A DNA stretch of 64,000 nucleotides, taken from Acetobacter vaccinii (GTDB taxonomy: Bacteria; Pseudomonadota; Alphaproteobacteria; Acetobacterales; Acetobacteraceae). Below, in pieces: positions 7,636 to 16,525 of the stretch (positions are counted from its first letter, which is position 1; the number at the start of each line of letters is the position of its first letter). The notes below the pieces were generated by a model, which was not told where the DNA came from, searched no databases, and was given only the letters and a program-made list of their open reading frames with translations. Made by a program: the position numbers and the translations under genes. Location: NCBI RefSeq assembly GCF_008365315.1, contig NZ_CP043506.1, positions 1,222,001 through 1,286,000 of the forward strand, written 5' to 3'.

Positions 7636-9000
7636 TTAGCCCGCCAGCATGCGTTCAAGCTGGGCGGCAATGTCAAACAGGGCCGCATCACCATTGGTGC
7701 GGCCCATGACCATCAGCCCGACCGGGGCTTCCCCCGGTGTGTGGCAGGGCAGGCTTATGGCGCAGCGGTCAAGGAAGTTGGCAAGGGTCGTGTTGCGGAG
7801 CAGGAGCAGGTTTGTGGCCACATAGCGGTCATTGTCGTCCATGTCGGCAATGCGGGGGGCGATAATGGGCACGGTGGGCAGGATGATCGCGTCGTACTGG
7901 TCCAGACCATCCGCAACCTGGCGGCCTATGCGCGCACGCGCCTGGCACAGGGTAATGTAGTCCACAGCACTCTGCTCGTTTCCGCGCAGGATACGGTGGA
8001 GCACAAACGGGTCATACGTGGCGCGGTGGCTGTCCAGCAGGGGCTGGTGCCATGTCAGGGACTGCGCTGCGGGAAAGCCCCCTTTGCTGTTGGCAGCGGC
8101 AATGTCCAGCAGCGGGGGGCAGGCCACATCTTCCAGCAGGGTGCCGTGCCCGGCCAGACGGTGCAGGCAGCGCTCCCATGTCTGGCTGACTGTGCTGTCC
8201 ATGCCGTCCATGACAATGGTGGACAGCACGCCAAGGCGCAGGGTGCGGCCCTCGCGCCCGGTGGGGGCGTTGTGCAGGGGCAGCGTGCCTGTTGCCATCA
8301 GGCTGTCGGCTGCCCAGCAACAGGCAACGCTACGCCCGATGCTGCCGATGGAATCCAGCGTGGTAGACAGGGGCACCGTGCCACGGGTGGCAATGCGGCG
8401 GGCTGTGGGTTTGTAGCCGACAAGCCCTGTCAGCGCGGCAGGGATCCGGCAGGACCCGCCCGTGTCGCTGCCAATGCCCACAAACGCCATGCTGTCACTG
8501 ACAGAAATGGCTGCGCCGGAGGACGACCCGCCGGGAATACGCCCCTCAGCCCGTTGCCACGGGTTGGCAGGGGTGCCGTAATGCGGGTTGATGCCAACGC
8601 CTGAAAACGCAAATTCGGTCATGGTGGTGCGGCCAATGCTGACCAGCCCCGCCTGTTTAAGTGCCTGTATGGCCGGGGCATCGGCACTGGCAGGGGGCGC
8701 GCCCTCCAGCACCTGAGAGCCTGCGCGGGTGGTGGATCCGGCCTCGTCAAACAGGTCTTTGACAGAGATTGGCAGGCCCGCAACGGCGGAGGGCGCATAG
8801 CCGTTGCGCCGGGCAACATCCATGGCATCGGCCTGATGGCGGGCAGCCTGGGCATGTACGGTCATGAACACGCGGGCACCTTCGCCCTGCGGGTCGGCAA
8901 TGCGGGCCAGAGCCTCTTCCACCAGGGTGCGGCTTGTCGTGCGTTCATGGGCAAGAGCCTGTGCGGCCTGGAGCAGGGGCGGAAAGGGGGAGGAAGACAT
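7636..9000 (-). CDS. Amidase-signature-family hydrolase
   Basis: This 454-residue enzyme of the amidase signature family hydrolyses C-N bonds of amides or ureides. The Ser-cisSer-Lys triad is visible: Lys81 in SVKDLFD, the serine cluster GGSSSG near residue 160 and the nucleophile Ser183 in GSDTGGSCR. It lacks the subunit context of GatA, because gatB and gatC are absent, so it is more likely a small-molecule amidase; AtzF/aryl-amidase-like activity is possible but the substrate is unknown. It lies 142 bases downstream of the Rieske gene on the same strand, so it may be the last gene of that cluster or separate. Confidence 0.88.
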   Translation of the reverse strand: MSSSPFPPLLQAAQALAHERTTSRTLVEEALARIADPQGEGARVFMTVHAQAARHQADAMDVARRNGYAPSAVAGLPISVKDLFDEAGSTTRAGSQVLEGAPPASADAPAIQALKQAGLVSIGRTTMTEFAFSGVGINPHYGTPANPWQRAEGRIPGGSSSGAAISVSDSMAFVGIGSDTGGSCRIPAALTGLVGYKPTARRIATRGTVPLSTTLDSIGSIGRSVACCWAADSLMATGTLPLHNAPTGREGRTLRLGVLSTIVMDGMDSTVSQTWERCLHRLAGHGTLLEDVACPPLLDIAAANSKGGFPAAQSLTWHQPLLDSHRATYDPFVLHRILRGNEQSAVDYITLCQARARIGRQVADGLDQYDAIILPTVPIIAPRIADMDDNDRYVATNLLLLRNTTLANFLDRCAISLPCHTPGEAPVGLMVMGRTNGDAALFDIAAQLERMLAG

Positions 9001-9142
9001 GGCTGGCGTATGGTCCTTGCGCGGGGTGTCCTACGGCCATGGCCCTGGGGGCCGTGGCGCGCCCGTGGGCAAGTGTATCATGATCGGGGTGTGTGGATAG
9101 GTCCGCCCTGTGGTGTAGCCTCGATGGCCTGCCGTTGTGGCG

Positions 9143-10189
9143 TCAGGGGGCCGGGTCTGCGGCGGGGCATGTCCGTTTGGCAGCCTGAACACAGGCCCGG
9201 AAATGGGCTATTTTTTCCTCGCTGTGTGACAGAATGCAGCCTGGGTCATCCAGGGGGAAATCCGGCGCAATACGGCGGCAGATGTCATGATCTTCCTGAA
9301 AGACCTTGTGATTGATGTCTGTCACAGAGGCAAAGAACGGCGCCATAATGGCCTCCCCACTGTCCGGGTTGGCCAGATGGGTGCTGAACATGCGGGTCGT
9401 AAAATGCGTAAGCTGCGGGTTGCGTGATGGAAAGAAGTTCTGCAACGCGTAAGTGTAACCAAATGTCGTGGACAGAAACGAAAATGGAAAAATAAAAATA
9501 GCTGTATAGGCTTTTGTATTATGGCTGGTGTTGAAAAAACGGCCAATACGGTTCAGTCCCCGCACGGTGTGCTCGTTGCGGATAGTGGCGGTCAGGACAG
9601 AGTTGCAGCCGTAATAGCTGTTCTGGCCCGCATCCAGCTCCAGCGTTCCCAGTGTGGTGGGGTGCACCATGGGCACGTGGTCTGGCTCCAGCGCGTTTTC
9701 TGCCGCAACCCGCCATTGGCATTCATACATATAGGCGTCGCGGTCGCGGCGGCGGTCTATGTCCTCCGACATGCCTGCCAGCACATCACCCAGCCCACCC
9801 AGTTGCGTGGCAAGGTCGGTCTGCGGAGTGATGGCGACAAACAGGAAATTGCCACACCATGCGGTCTGGAAAGTATTCAGCCGTGCCCGGTTGCGGTCGC
9901 AGGCGGTATAGTTGGCGGGTTTGGGAATAAGCAGCTTGCCCCCTCGGTACCCCCAGCCATGATACCCGCAGGAAATGGGCGCATTGCCCTGCGGCTCCAT
10001 AAAGAACCGTGCGCCCCTGTGGGGGCAGACATTGTCAAAGGCGATGATGGTGCCTTTGTCGTTGTAAAGGACAAGGTCGCCCAGCACCCATTCGAACCGC
10101 AGGAAGTCACGGTCATTGGGCAGTTCGCTGCGGTGGGCAACACAGTGCCAGTATGTCTGGGCCAGATGGCGGTCAAGGGGGGTGGACAT
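9143..10189 (-). CDS. Rieske-type ring-hydroxylating oxygenase, alpha-subunit-like
   Basis: This 348-residue protein has an N-terminal Rieske 2Fe-2S domain: Cys55 and His57 in CPHRG, Cys74 and His77 in CGYHGWG. A catalytic domain follows with the mononuclear iron motif EPDHVPMVH around residues 169-176. Such oxygenases insert oxygen into organic substrates using electrons from a reductase. No ferredoxin or reductase gene is nearby. It starts three bases after the NeuD-like gene and is transcribed with the ACP/ketosynthase genes, which suggests hydroxylation or another oxidative step on the product of that cluster rather than aromatic catabolism. The substrate is unknown. Confidence 0.85.
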   Translation of the reverse strand: MSTPLDRHLAQTYWHCVAHRSELPNDRDFLRFEWVLGDLVLYNDKGTIIAFDNVCPHRGARFFMEPQGNAPISCGYHGWGYRGGKLLIPKPANYTACDRNRARLNTFQTAWCGNFLFVAITPQTDLATQLGGLGDVLAGMSEDIDRRRDRDAYMYECQWRVAAENALEPDHVPMVHPTTLGTLELDAGQNSYYGCNSVLTATIRNEHTVRGLNRIGRFFNTSHNTKAYTAIFIFPFSFLSTTFGYTYALQNFFPSRNPQLTHFTTRMFSTHLANPDSGEAIMAPFFASVTDINHKVFQEDHDICRRIAPDFPLDDPGCILSHSEEKIAHFRACVQAAKRTCPAADPAP

Positions 10190-10192
10190 GGC

Positions 10193-10813
10193 CTACAGCC
10201 TGCGTGCGGGGGGAATATACAGGGTGACATCATCGCCTGTGGAGCGCACAACCACAGCCCCGGCACCAACGGTGCAGCGTTGGCCAATACGGACACGGGG
10301 CAGGATACGCGCCCCGGCCCCGACAAAGGTGGCCTCCCCGACCGTGACATTGCCTGTCAGGTCCACATGGGCTGACAGGGTGGCATAGGCACCAAGTGTC
10401 GCATCGTGGCCAACGCCGCTGTAGGCATTGATGGTGGCCAGCGGGCCTACGGTCGCATTGGCGGACACATGGGCAAAAACCCCGATAATGGCCCCTGCCC
10501 CAATGGTGGACGATGCCGAGACCCATGCGGTGGGGTGGATCAGGGTCGCAAACGCTGCGGTGCCCAGCTGGGCGGCAACCGCCTGCTTGCCCGCAGGCGC
10601 GCCAATGGCCATGACCAGCCTGTGGGCGGCGTCTGGCCTGTAGTCCACAATCCGGCCGAGTTGCGGCAGGGCATGGCCATAGGCCTGCATGGGGTTGTCA
10701 CCGTCATCCAGGTAGCCAACAAACCGGCTGCCCGCAGCGGTGAGTGAGGGGGTAAACCAGTCGTAAATCTCCCTGGCAAAACCACCCCCGCCAACCAGCA
10801 CATAGTCCGCCAT
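10193..10813 (-). CDS. NeuD/PglD-like sugar O- or N-acyltransferase
   Basis: This 206-residue protein has an N-terminal PglD-type nucleotide-sugar-binding fold (ADYVLVGGGGFAREIYDWF) and a C-terminal left-handed beta-helix of hexapeptide repeats (VSASSTIGAGAIIG, LTGNVTVGEATFVGAG). Enzymes of this family transfer acetyl or other acyl groups from CoA or ACP to amino or hydroxyl groups of sugars. The ATG at 10813 was chosen because it gives the exact family N-terminus and follows the SDR stop by five bases; a longer upstream frame overlaps the SDR gene and has no similarity. Next to an ACP and a sugar aminotransferase, it could acylate the amino sugar. Confidence 0.88.
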   Translation of the reverse strand: MADYVLVGGGGFAREIYDWFTPSLTAAGSRFVGYLDDGDNPMQAYGHALPQLGRIVDYRPDAAHRLVMAIGAPAGKQAVAAQLGTAAFATLIHPTAWVSASSTIGAGAIIGVFAHVSANATVGPLATINAYSGVGHDATLGAYATLSAHVDLTGNVTVGEATFVGAGARILPRVRIGQRCTVGAGAVVVRSTGDDVTLYIPPARRL

Positions 10814-10818
10814 AAGAC

Positions 10819-11574
10819 CTACCCCGCTGTATAGCCGCCATCCACACACCAGACCGCCCCCGTCACCCACGCCGCAGCGGGGGAGAGCAGGAATACGGCG
10901 GCATTGGCAATGTCGTCCGTCTTGCCAAAACCCAGCGCGTGGGCCTGTTCGTATTCGGCCAGCGCCTGCTCGGACAGGCCATTGCTCAGCCTGTCGTGCA
11001 TCTCGGTCTGCACACCGCCTGCGGCTATGGCGTTGACCCGCAGGGAGCGTGTCTCCCACGCCAGTGAGCGTGTCAGCCCCTCGATCCCGGCCTTGGCGGC
11101 GGAATAGGTGCTCAGCCCCTGCTGCCCCCGGTGTGCGGCGGCGGAGGACATAAAGACAATGGACCCGCCGGGCTTAAAAACATCCCGCTTGCCTGCCGCG
11201 GCAGCAATGCCGATGGCTCCAAACAGGGCGGCCCCAAAGACGGCATCTATCTGCTTTTGCTTGACCAGTCGGGCAGGGCGGCTCAGCTCCACCCCGGCGG
11301 AGTGGAAAAGCCCGTCCAGCCCGCCTGCTGTCTGGGCGGCCTCCACCACCAGCGCGGTTGTGTTTTCCGCCGTATCAAGGGTTGCGGCCATGGCGCTGTG
11401 GCCGCTGCCGGGCAGGCTGTCCAGCGTGGCAGCCAGGCGATCGCTGTCGCGCCCGGTTACAATCACGCGGCCGCCGCACTGGGCAATCAACCGGGCTGTG
11501 GCGCGGCCCAGCCCGGAGGATGCGCCTGTGACCAGAATGGTCCGGCCCTCAAGCGCTGTGGGTGTAAAAATCAT
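10819..11574 (-). CDS. SDR-family oxidoreductase, FabG-like
   Basis: This 251-residue classical short-chain dehydrogenase/reductase has the cofactor motif TGASSGLGRA at residues about 16-25, the catalytic serine in FMSSAAA and YSAAK with the catalytic Tyr and Lys. TGRD after the second strand suggests NADP(H). The C-terminus GAVWCVDGGYTAG is typical of FabG. It overlaps the upstream ketosynthase gene by four bases (ATGA). Its position between a KAS III and a NeuD-like acyltransferase suggests reduction of the beta-ketoacyl-ACP made by that ketosynthase, though a sugar or other substrate cannot be ruled out. Confidence 0.88.
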   Translation of the reverse strand: MIFTPTALEGRTILVTGASSGLGRATARLIAQCGGRVIVTGRDSDRLAATLDSLPGSGHSAMAATLDTAENTTALVVEAAQTAGGLDGLFHSAGVELSRPARLVKQKQIDAVFGAALFGAIGIAAAAGKRDVFKPGGSIVFMSSAAAHRGQQGLSTYSAAKAGIEGLTRSLAWETRSLRVNAIAAGGVQTEMHDRLSNGLSEQALAEYEQAHALGFGKTDDIANAAVFLLSPAAAWVTGAVWCVDGGYTAG

Positions 11575-12590
11575 ACGTGGATGACCGATGCACAGCGGAG
11601 CTGGACATTGCTGAACAGCGCACAGCCCCAGGACAGGCCAACCCCAAAACCTGACATCAGCACGGTGCGGGGGCTGGTTGTCAGCTCCTCGGCCAGGGTG
11701 GTGCAGAATAGCAGCGGGATGGAGGCCGAGCTGGTATTGCCAAACTGGTCGATGTTGATGGGCAGCCGCCCGGCAGGGATTTTCAGTTTTTTGGTAATAT
11801 GCTGGAGAATGAAGCGGTTGGCCTGATGCAGGGCAAAGAAGTCAACATCATCAATCTGGCGGTCAGCCTGGGCCAGAATACCGCGGATAATGGCGGGCAC
11901 AGTCCCGATGGTAAAACCAAAGACAGCACTACCGTCCATGCGCAGCGTATCGGGCTTGGTGTCCTGCGGGTCGGTGGGGCGGAAACCCCCGCCCGGCACG
12001 GTCAGATACTGTGCGCCTGTGCCATCGGTCCCAAGGTCAAAATAGGCGGTGGGGGCGTCGGGCGCGTATTCAAACGCGGTGGCGGAGCCTGCATCCCCAA
12101 ACAGCATGGCCGTGCTGCGGTCCTGTGGGTCTATCATGCGGCTGCTGGTATCACCCGCCAGCAGGATGATCCGGCGCAGCCCTGCATTCATCAGGGCCGA
12201 GACAAGCCACAGCCCATAGACATAGCCCGAACAGCCCAGCCCCACGTCAAACGCCTGACAGTGGTGGGCCAGCCCCAGCTTGCCATGCAGGATGCAGGCC
12301 GTGGCGGGCATGCGCTGGTCCGGGGTCTGGGAGACAAAAATAAGGGCGTCCACGCTGTCACGCGGCCATTGCAGGGTGTCCAGCAACTGTTCGGCTGCTG
12401 CCAGGCACAGGTCGCCGGTTGTCTGGTCCGGGCGGGCGATGTGGCGGGTGGTAACGCCTGTCAGCGCGCTGACATCGGTAATGGTTTTTTCGTCAAAACG
12501 TCCGACAAAGCTGTCATTCCCGATCTGTGTCTTTGGCACGGCACAGACCGCACCCTGGATGGTAACACCCGCGACGGAACATTTTGACAT
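11571..12590 (-). CDS. Ketosynthase III (FabH-like 3-oxoacyl-ACP synthase)
   Basis: This 339-residue thiolase-fold enzyme keeps all three FabH catalytic residues: Cys120 in VGLGCSGYVYGL, His255 in FALHQANRF and Asn285 in FGNTSSASIP. KAS III enzymes condense acyl-CoA with malonyl-ACP, and some relatives instead transfer acyl groups in secondary metabolism. A dedicated ACP gene lies 11 bases upstream and an SDR overlaps downstream, so this is a pathway-specific copy rather than the housekeeping fabH, which normally sits with plsX. The starter unit and product length are unknown. Confidence 0.9.
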   Translation of the reverse strand: MSKCSVAGVTIQGAVCAVPKTQIGNDSFVGRFDEKTITDVSALTGVTTRHIARPDQTTGDLCLAAAEQLLDTLQWPRDSVDALIFVSQTPDQRMPATACILHGKLGLAHHCQAFDVGLGCSGYVYGLWLVSALMNAGLRRIILLAGDTSSRMIDPQDRSTAMLFGDAGSATAFEYAPDAPTAYFDLGTDGTGAQYLTVPGGGFRPTDPQDTKPDTLRMDGSAVFGFTIGTVPAIIRGILAQADRQIDDVDFFALHQANRFILQHITKKLKIPAGRLPINIDQFGNTSSASIPLLFCTTLAEELTTSPRTVLMSGFGVGLSWGCALFSNVQLRCASVIHV

Positions 12591-12601
12591 CGTGCGTTTC
12601 C

Positions 12602-12823
12602 TTACTGTGCAGCAGCAGTAATGAGTTTTTCAATATCCGCGACAGAGGCACACTTGGCCAGGGCAGAGCCGGAAACCAGATGGCCGAATACTTCATCAAT
12701 CAGCGCAACGCAGGAGATAATGGCCATGGAATCCCAGTCATGGTCGGCAAGGCTGAGTTCCGGTTTGACCTGCGCTGCGGGCACTTCCAGAATTTCGGCA
12801 AGGCCTTCGTAAAATTCGTCCAT
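12602..12823 (-). CDS. Acyl carrier protein
   Basis: This small acidic 73-residue carrier protein has the phosphopantetheine attachment site at Ser32 in HDWDSMAIIS, which replaces the usual DSL with DSM. The start at 12823 was chosen because AGAGGA stands nine bases upstream and MDEFYEGLAEILEVP begins the first ACP helix; a longer in-frame extension has no family match. It carries the growing or transferred acyl chain for the neighbouring ketosynthase. It is distinct from the housekeeping acpP, which normally sits with fabG and fabF. Confidence 0.87.
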   Translation of the reverse strand: MDEFYEGLAEILEVPAAQVKPELSLADHDWDSMAIISCVALIDEVFGHLVSGSALAKCASVADIEKLITAAAQ

Positions 12824-12919
12824 CTGATCGGGTCCTCTGAGTTCGTGATTTTTAAAATCGGGCCAGCCCGTTAGGGGCAGGGCGTTGTATGCCAAGGCAT
12901 TCCCATGGTGTTGGCATGA

Positions 12920-14131
12920 TCATACAAAGACCAGCTCCTTTGGGATAGAGGCGTGGAAATGCTCCGCCGTTTTGATTTCCTCCGCGATTTTGAGCATGGC
13001 CAGCATGTAGGCCCTGCCGTCAAAGGTGCGGGCGGCGTAGCTGGCCCCGATCCGGGTTGCCTCTGTATAATCCGTGGGGGAGTGGTACAGCGCGGCCATC
13101 TGGTCGGCAAGGTCGGGGCTGTTGGGGTCAACGCCAAAAAAGGTCGGGATATCGGCCATGTGCTGGCGCGTAAAGGCATTGTGGTCGGAAATGACACAGC
13201 AGCGGGAATCCAGCCCCGATGCCACCCGCTCATGTACGTTCGAGGCAATGTTGGGGCTGGTGTTCAGGATAAACTGGGTGTCGGCGTAAACCCGGTTGAG
13301 TGTCATGGCATCAAAGGCGGGGTGAAAGCGCGCGCGTGTGGCCTTGTGGGCCAGATGGTCCCAGCCGCGCCCGTAAATATCCACCGGCAGGTCCAGCAGG
13401 GCGGTGGCAAAGGCTGTCATGCGGTGTTCGCGCACATACAGGTCCAGCTCACACATCAGGCCGAACAGGATATCCTTGCGGTGGTCGGGGCACAGGCCAT
13501 GGCTTTCATACGCAGCCAGAAAGATATCGGTAATATCCCCCGTCTCACACACGATGGCGCTGGCGGCGGCATCTTCCAGTATGGCGCGCCAGCGGGACGG
13601 AAAGTTGGCCCATTTCTGCCTGCGGGTCTGGGGGTCGCCTGCGGTTTTGATAAAGGCCATCCGCTGTGAGCGGTCACGCCAGGCAATGTCATCCCGGTGC
13701 GGGTTGGGCGGCACACCCACGGCATCCAGCACGGCGCTATACTGGGGGGAACCCACAAGCCGCCTTTGCACCTGTAGCCATTCCTTGAAGACATAGGCGT
13801 TGGCCACATAGCGCGATGGCATGAAGTGGTGGACAGGCATCCAGCACGGTGGGTCAGCCAGCACGGAAATAAACGGGATTTTGATAATATCCCACAGGAT
13901 CTGGTCATTATGCCGCAGCCCGGACCCCACCCCGGCACAGCCCCAGGCCATGGCAATCCCCTGGGGGAACAGGTCGTTGAACTTTTGCAGCCCATCGGGT
14001 GTGTGCAGGTCTATGACGTGACCAATATACCCGTCCGGGGCCAGCAGGGCCATCAGGTCGTGGCTGTACTGCCGCAGGATACCGTTTTCATTCTGGCCGA
14101 CAAACGCAACAATATTGCGGGGGGATGACAT
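12920..14131 (-). CDS. Glycosyltransferase-like protein (CgeB/Glyco_trans_1_2 type)
   Basis: This 403-residue cytoplasmic protein starts with a Rossmann-like strand (RNIVAFVGQNENG). Its C-terminal half resembles GT-B transferases of the CgeB group: FILNTSPNIASNVHERVASGL followed by CCVISDHNAF is the usual donor-binding region with the conserved Glu. No signal peptide or membrane helix is seen. It lies 34 bases after the aminotransferase gene and about 100 bases before the ACP gene on the same strand. A sugar-transfer step in the cluster product is inferred; donor and acceptor are unknown. Confidence 0.7.
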   Translation of the reverse strand: MSSPRNIVAFVGQNENGILRQYSHDLMALLAPDGYIGHVIDLHTPDGLQKFNDLFPQGIAMAWGCAGVGSGLRHNDQILWDIIKIPFISVLADPPCWMPVHHFMPSRYVANAYVFKEWLQVQRRLVGSPQYSAVLDAVGVPPNPHRDDIAWRDRSQRMAFIKTAGDPQTRRQKWANFPSRWRAILEDAAASAIVCETGDITDIFLAAYESHGLCPDHRKDILFGLMCELDLYVREHRMTAFATALLDLPVDIYGRGWDHLAHKATRARFHPAFDAMTLNRVYADTQFILNTSPNIASNVHERVASGLDSRCCVISDHNAFTRQHMADIPTFFGVDPNSPDLADQMAALYHSPTDYTEATRIGASYAARTFDGRAYMLAMLKIAEEIKTAEHFHASIPKELVFV

Positions 14132-14165
14132 GCGGCGTCTGTTCCTTTGTTGGAAGGGGCGGCCG

Positions 14166-15350
14166 TTAACCGGCGGTGTTCAGGTCCATGCTGTCCAGAG
14201 CCTGGGTCAGGGTAGCGCAGATGCGCAGAACCTGCTCCGTGCCGATATCCTGCCAGAACGGCAGGGCAAGGGCGCTGTGGCCAAGGCGTTCCGTCACAGG
14301 CAACGGCTGGCGGGTGCAGGTGGCGTAGGCAGGCTGGGTGTGGCACCCGGTACCCCACCAGGACACGCTGCCAATACCCTGCCCGGCCAGCGTGTCGGCC
14401 AACTGCGTGGCGCTGTCCGGCCACAGGATATTGAGGGTGGATGTTACCCAGTGATCACCACATCCGCCGGGGGGCAGGAGGGTGGCGGGCAGGTGTTGCC
14501 TGTACAGTGCGGTAGCTGCCTGCCAGTTGGCGCGGGTGCGGGGCCAGTAGTCCAGCCCGGCCAGCCCGACAGCCGCCGTATATTCCGATATTTTGGCGTT
14601 GATACCGGGTAACTGGGCAGCCCGCGTGCCTGCAAAGCCAAAACGGGCGAGGGTTCTGACCCTCTCCGCCAGCACCGGGTCGCGCGACAGCACGGCCCCC
14701 CCTTCGCCCAGCCCGAACACTTTGGTCGCATGCATGCTGACAACCGTTGTGCAGTGGGCCACAGGCATGGGGCCATCGGCGCGCAGGGTGTCAAAGGCGG
14801 CGGCGGCATCAATAATCACCGGTTTGCCGGTGCGCTGGCTGACACCGTCCCATACGGCCAGGTCTATGGGCGTGCCAAAGGGCACAACAACAAGCATGGC
14901 CCCGACATCGGGGGCCTGGGCCAGTGTTTCCATCTCTGTGGGGTCGGGGCACCAGGTATCGGCGCGCACGTCAACAAAATGCGGGCGTAGATGGGCTGCC
15001 ACAACGGCCCCGGCACTGGCGGTAAATGTCCAGGACGGCATCAGGCAGCGCAGCCCCGGCTGCACCTCATGCGCGTTCAGCGCCAGCGTAATGCCCGACG
15101 TGGCACTGGTTGTCAGGGCGACGTGCTCGTACTCCAGCCCCCAGAAACGCGCCAGTTGCTCCTGCAAGGCTGCGCAGAGCGGGCCGTGGTTGGTGTACCA
15201 GCGGTTGGTATCAATCTGCGCCAGATAGGGGATGATGTGCTCAAGCGTGGGCAGCCGTGGCAGAGCAACGGGAATATCAATTGCAGCAGGGCGGTGGGGG
15301 GCAAGGGTGGTGGGGTGACTGGGCGCGGGGTGGGTGGCAGGCTGGATCAC
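14166..15350 (-). CDS. DegT/DnrJ/EryC1/StrS-family PLP aminotransferase
   Basis: This 394-residue enzyme of the sugar aminotransferase family converts keto sugars to amino sugars with PLP. The Schiff-base lysine is Lys210 in HATKVFGLGEGG, the PLP-binding aspartate is Asp181 in IDAAAAFD, and TSATSGITLAL is the phosphate-binding region. The GTG start at 15350 is the first possible one; AAGGA lies about 14 bases upstream. It is the first gene of the minus-strand cluster that runs through the glycosyltransferase, ACP, ketosynthase, SDR, NeuD-like and Rieske genes, and suggests the pathway contains an amino sugar or another aminated intermediate. Confidence 0.88.
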   Translation of the reverse strand: MIQPATHPAPSHPTTLAPHRPAAIDIPVALPRLPTLEHIIPYLAQIDTNRWYTNHGPLCAALQEQLARFWGLEYEHVALTTSATSGITLALNAHEVQPGLRCLMPSWTFTASAGAVVAAHLRPHFVDVRADTWCPDPTEMETLAQAPDVGAMLVVVPFGTPIDLAVWDGVSQRTGKPVIIDAAAAFDTLRADGPMPVAHCTTVVSMHATKVFGLGEGGAVLSRDPVLAERVRTLARFGFAGTRAAQLPGINAKISEYTAAVGLAGLDYWPRTRANWQAATALYRQHLPATLLPPGGCGDHWVTSTLNILWPDSATQLADTLAGQGIGSVSWWGTGCHTQPAYATCTRQPLPVTERLGHSALALPFWQDIGTEQVLRICATLTQALDSMDLNTAG

Positions 15351-15508
15351 TCAGTCGAAATCTTTCCTTCAGGAGGGATGCTGTCAGTGGGCCTGCTGCC
15401 GTTGTCTGTTAAGGTATTGCGCCGTCTCCAGCCCCATGGCCACCCCAGTCATAGGGGTGGATGATACGGGCATTAGGGGGCAGCGCGCAAGGCGGCTGCC
15501 CCGGCTTT

Positions 15509-16486
15509 TCAGCCATGGAAAGCGGGGTCTGTCGCGGCGGCAGCCGGAGGGGGGGCTGTGGTGGACAGGCTGCCATCAAACCCCTGGCGCAGGTAGGGCA
15601 CCCAGCCCTGGAGCCATGCATTGCTACGCTGTACAAAGTCGGCCACAGCGGGGGAATCCGCCATGCCCGCGCGGGACCAGTTTTCGGGCGCGCCGGGCAC
15701 TTTGCGGCTGCCACTTTCCGCAGGGCTGAGCAGGATATGCACGCTCATAAAATCCACCCGCGAGCTGTCCTTGGTCTTTTCAATATGGTTCCACGCCGCA
15801 TCCACCAGCACGGGGGGCAGTTCAAACCCCATGACAGTCAGGCGCTGCACGGCGGGGGGGATAAACAGCGGGCTGCTGACCAGCGCCTGCAAAGCCTGGT
15901 TGGAGGTCAGGAACACCGAGTTCACAACCCGCACGGGGGAGGTCATCCAGCATTCCGTGCGTGCCCCGTCCTGGGGCAGGGATTCGGTCATGAAGTTGAA
16001 GGTGCTGTGGCACTCCTCCTGCACCACCTGCGTGTCGGACAGCGGGATGGACTGGGTGGTGGCCTGGGCAATCATCAACCCCGTCACAATACCCTGTTCC
16101 GAACGGACATAGAGAGATGTCAGGATTTCCCCGTGGGAGACATCGTCCTGATAGTTCAGCAGCGGGTGCCATTTACCCGCAGGCAGCGGCACGCGCCGCC
16201 CCGCAAAGGCGACCGAGCCTTCAAACTGGGCATCCATGGGGGGGACGGAGACTGTGCGCTGGTCTTCATCCGGGTGCAGGGCGCTGCCGTCCTCCGCCGT
16301 GCTGTCGGCGCTGCCCTGGCCGGGCAGGGCATGGCGGATGCTGGAGGCAAGGTGCGCATAGGCAGGCAGCCGCGTAGCCAGCCACGGGGCGGGAAACAGC
16401 ACGGACAGGGCCGTGCAGGCCCCCGTGGTCAAAAGGGCCGTGCGCCACAGCGGGGCACGGCGCCACAGGCGGGTAAAAGCGGACAT
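15509..16486 (-). CDS. Membrane-anchored protein of unknown function
   Basis: I do not recognise a family. The 325-residue protein has a basic N-terminus, one hydrophobic segment at residues about 16-40 and then a soluble, probably periplasmic part. That part contains VPLPAGKWHPLL, YVRSEQGIVTGLMIAQ and two cysteines around residues 160-180 (EECHSTFNF, TECWMTSP), with a Pro/Ala-rich tail. It lies 39 bases downstream of a membrane-anchored AAA+ ATPase on the same strand, and the module contains a third anchored protein. A role as partner or substrate receptor of that ATPase is only an inference from position. Confidence 0.75.
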   Translation of the reverse strand: MSAFTRLWRRAPLWRTALLTTGACTALSVLFPAPWLATRLPAYAHLASSIRHALPGQGSADSTAEDGSALHPDEDQRTVSVPPMDAQFEGSVAFAGRRVPLPAGKWHPLLNYQDDVSHGEILTSLYVRSEQGIVTGLMIAQATTQSIPLSDTQVVQEECHSTFNFMTESLPQDGARTECWMTSPVRVVNSVFLTSNQALQALVSSPLFIPPAVQRLTVMGFELPPVLVDAAWNHIEKTKDSSRVDFMSVHILLSPAESGSRKVPGAPENWSRAGMADSPAVADFVQRSNAWLQGWVPYLRQGFDGSLSTTAPPPAAAATDPAFHG

Positions 16487-16525
16487 ACGCGGGGCCTTAG
16501 CTGGGGTCGTGGGGGGTGGGTGCGG

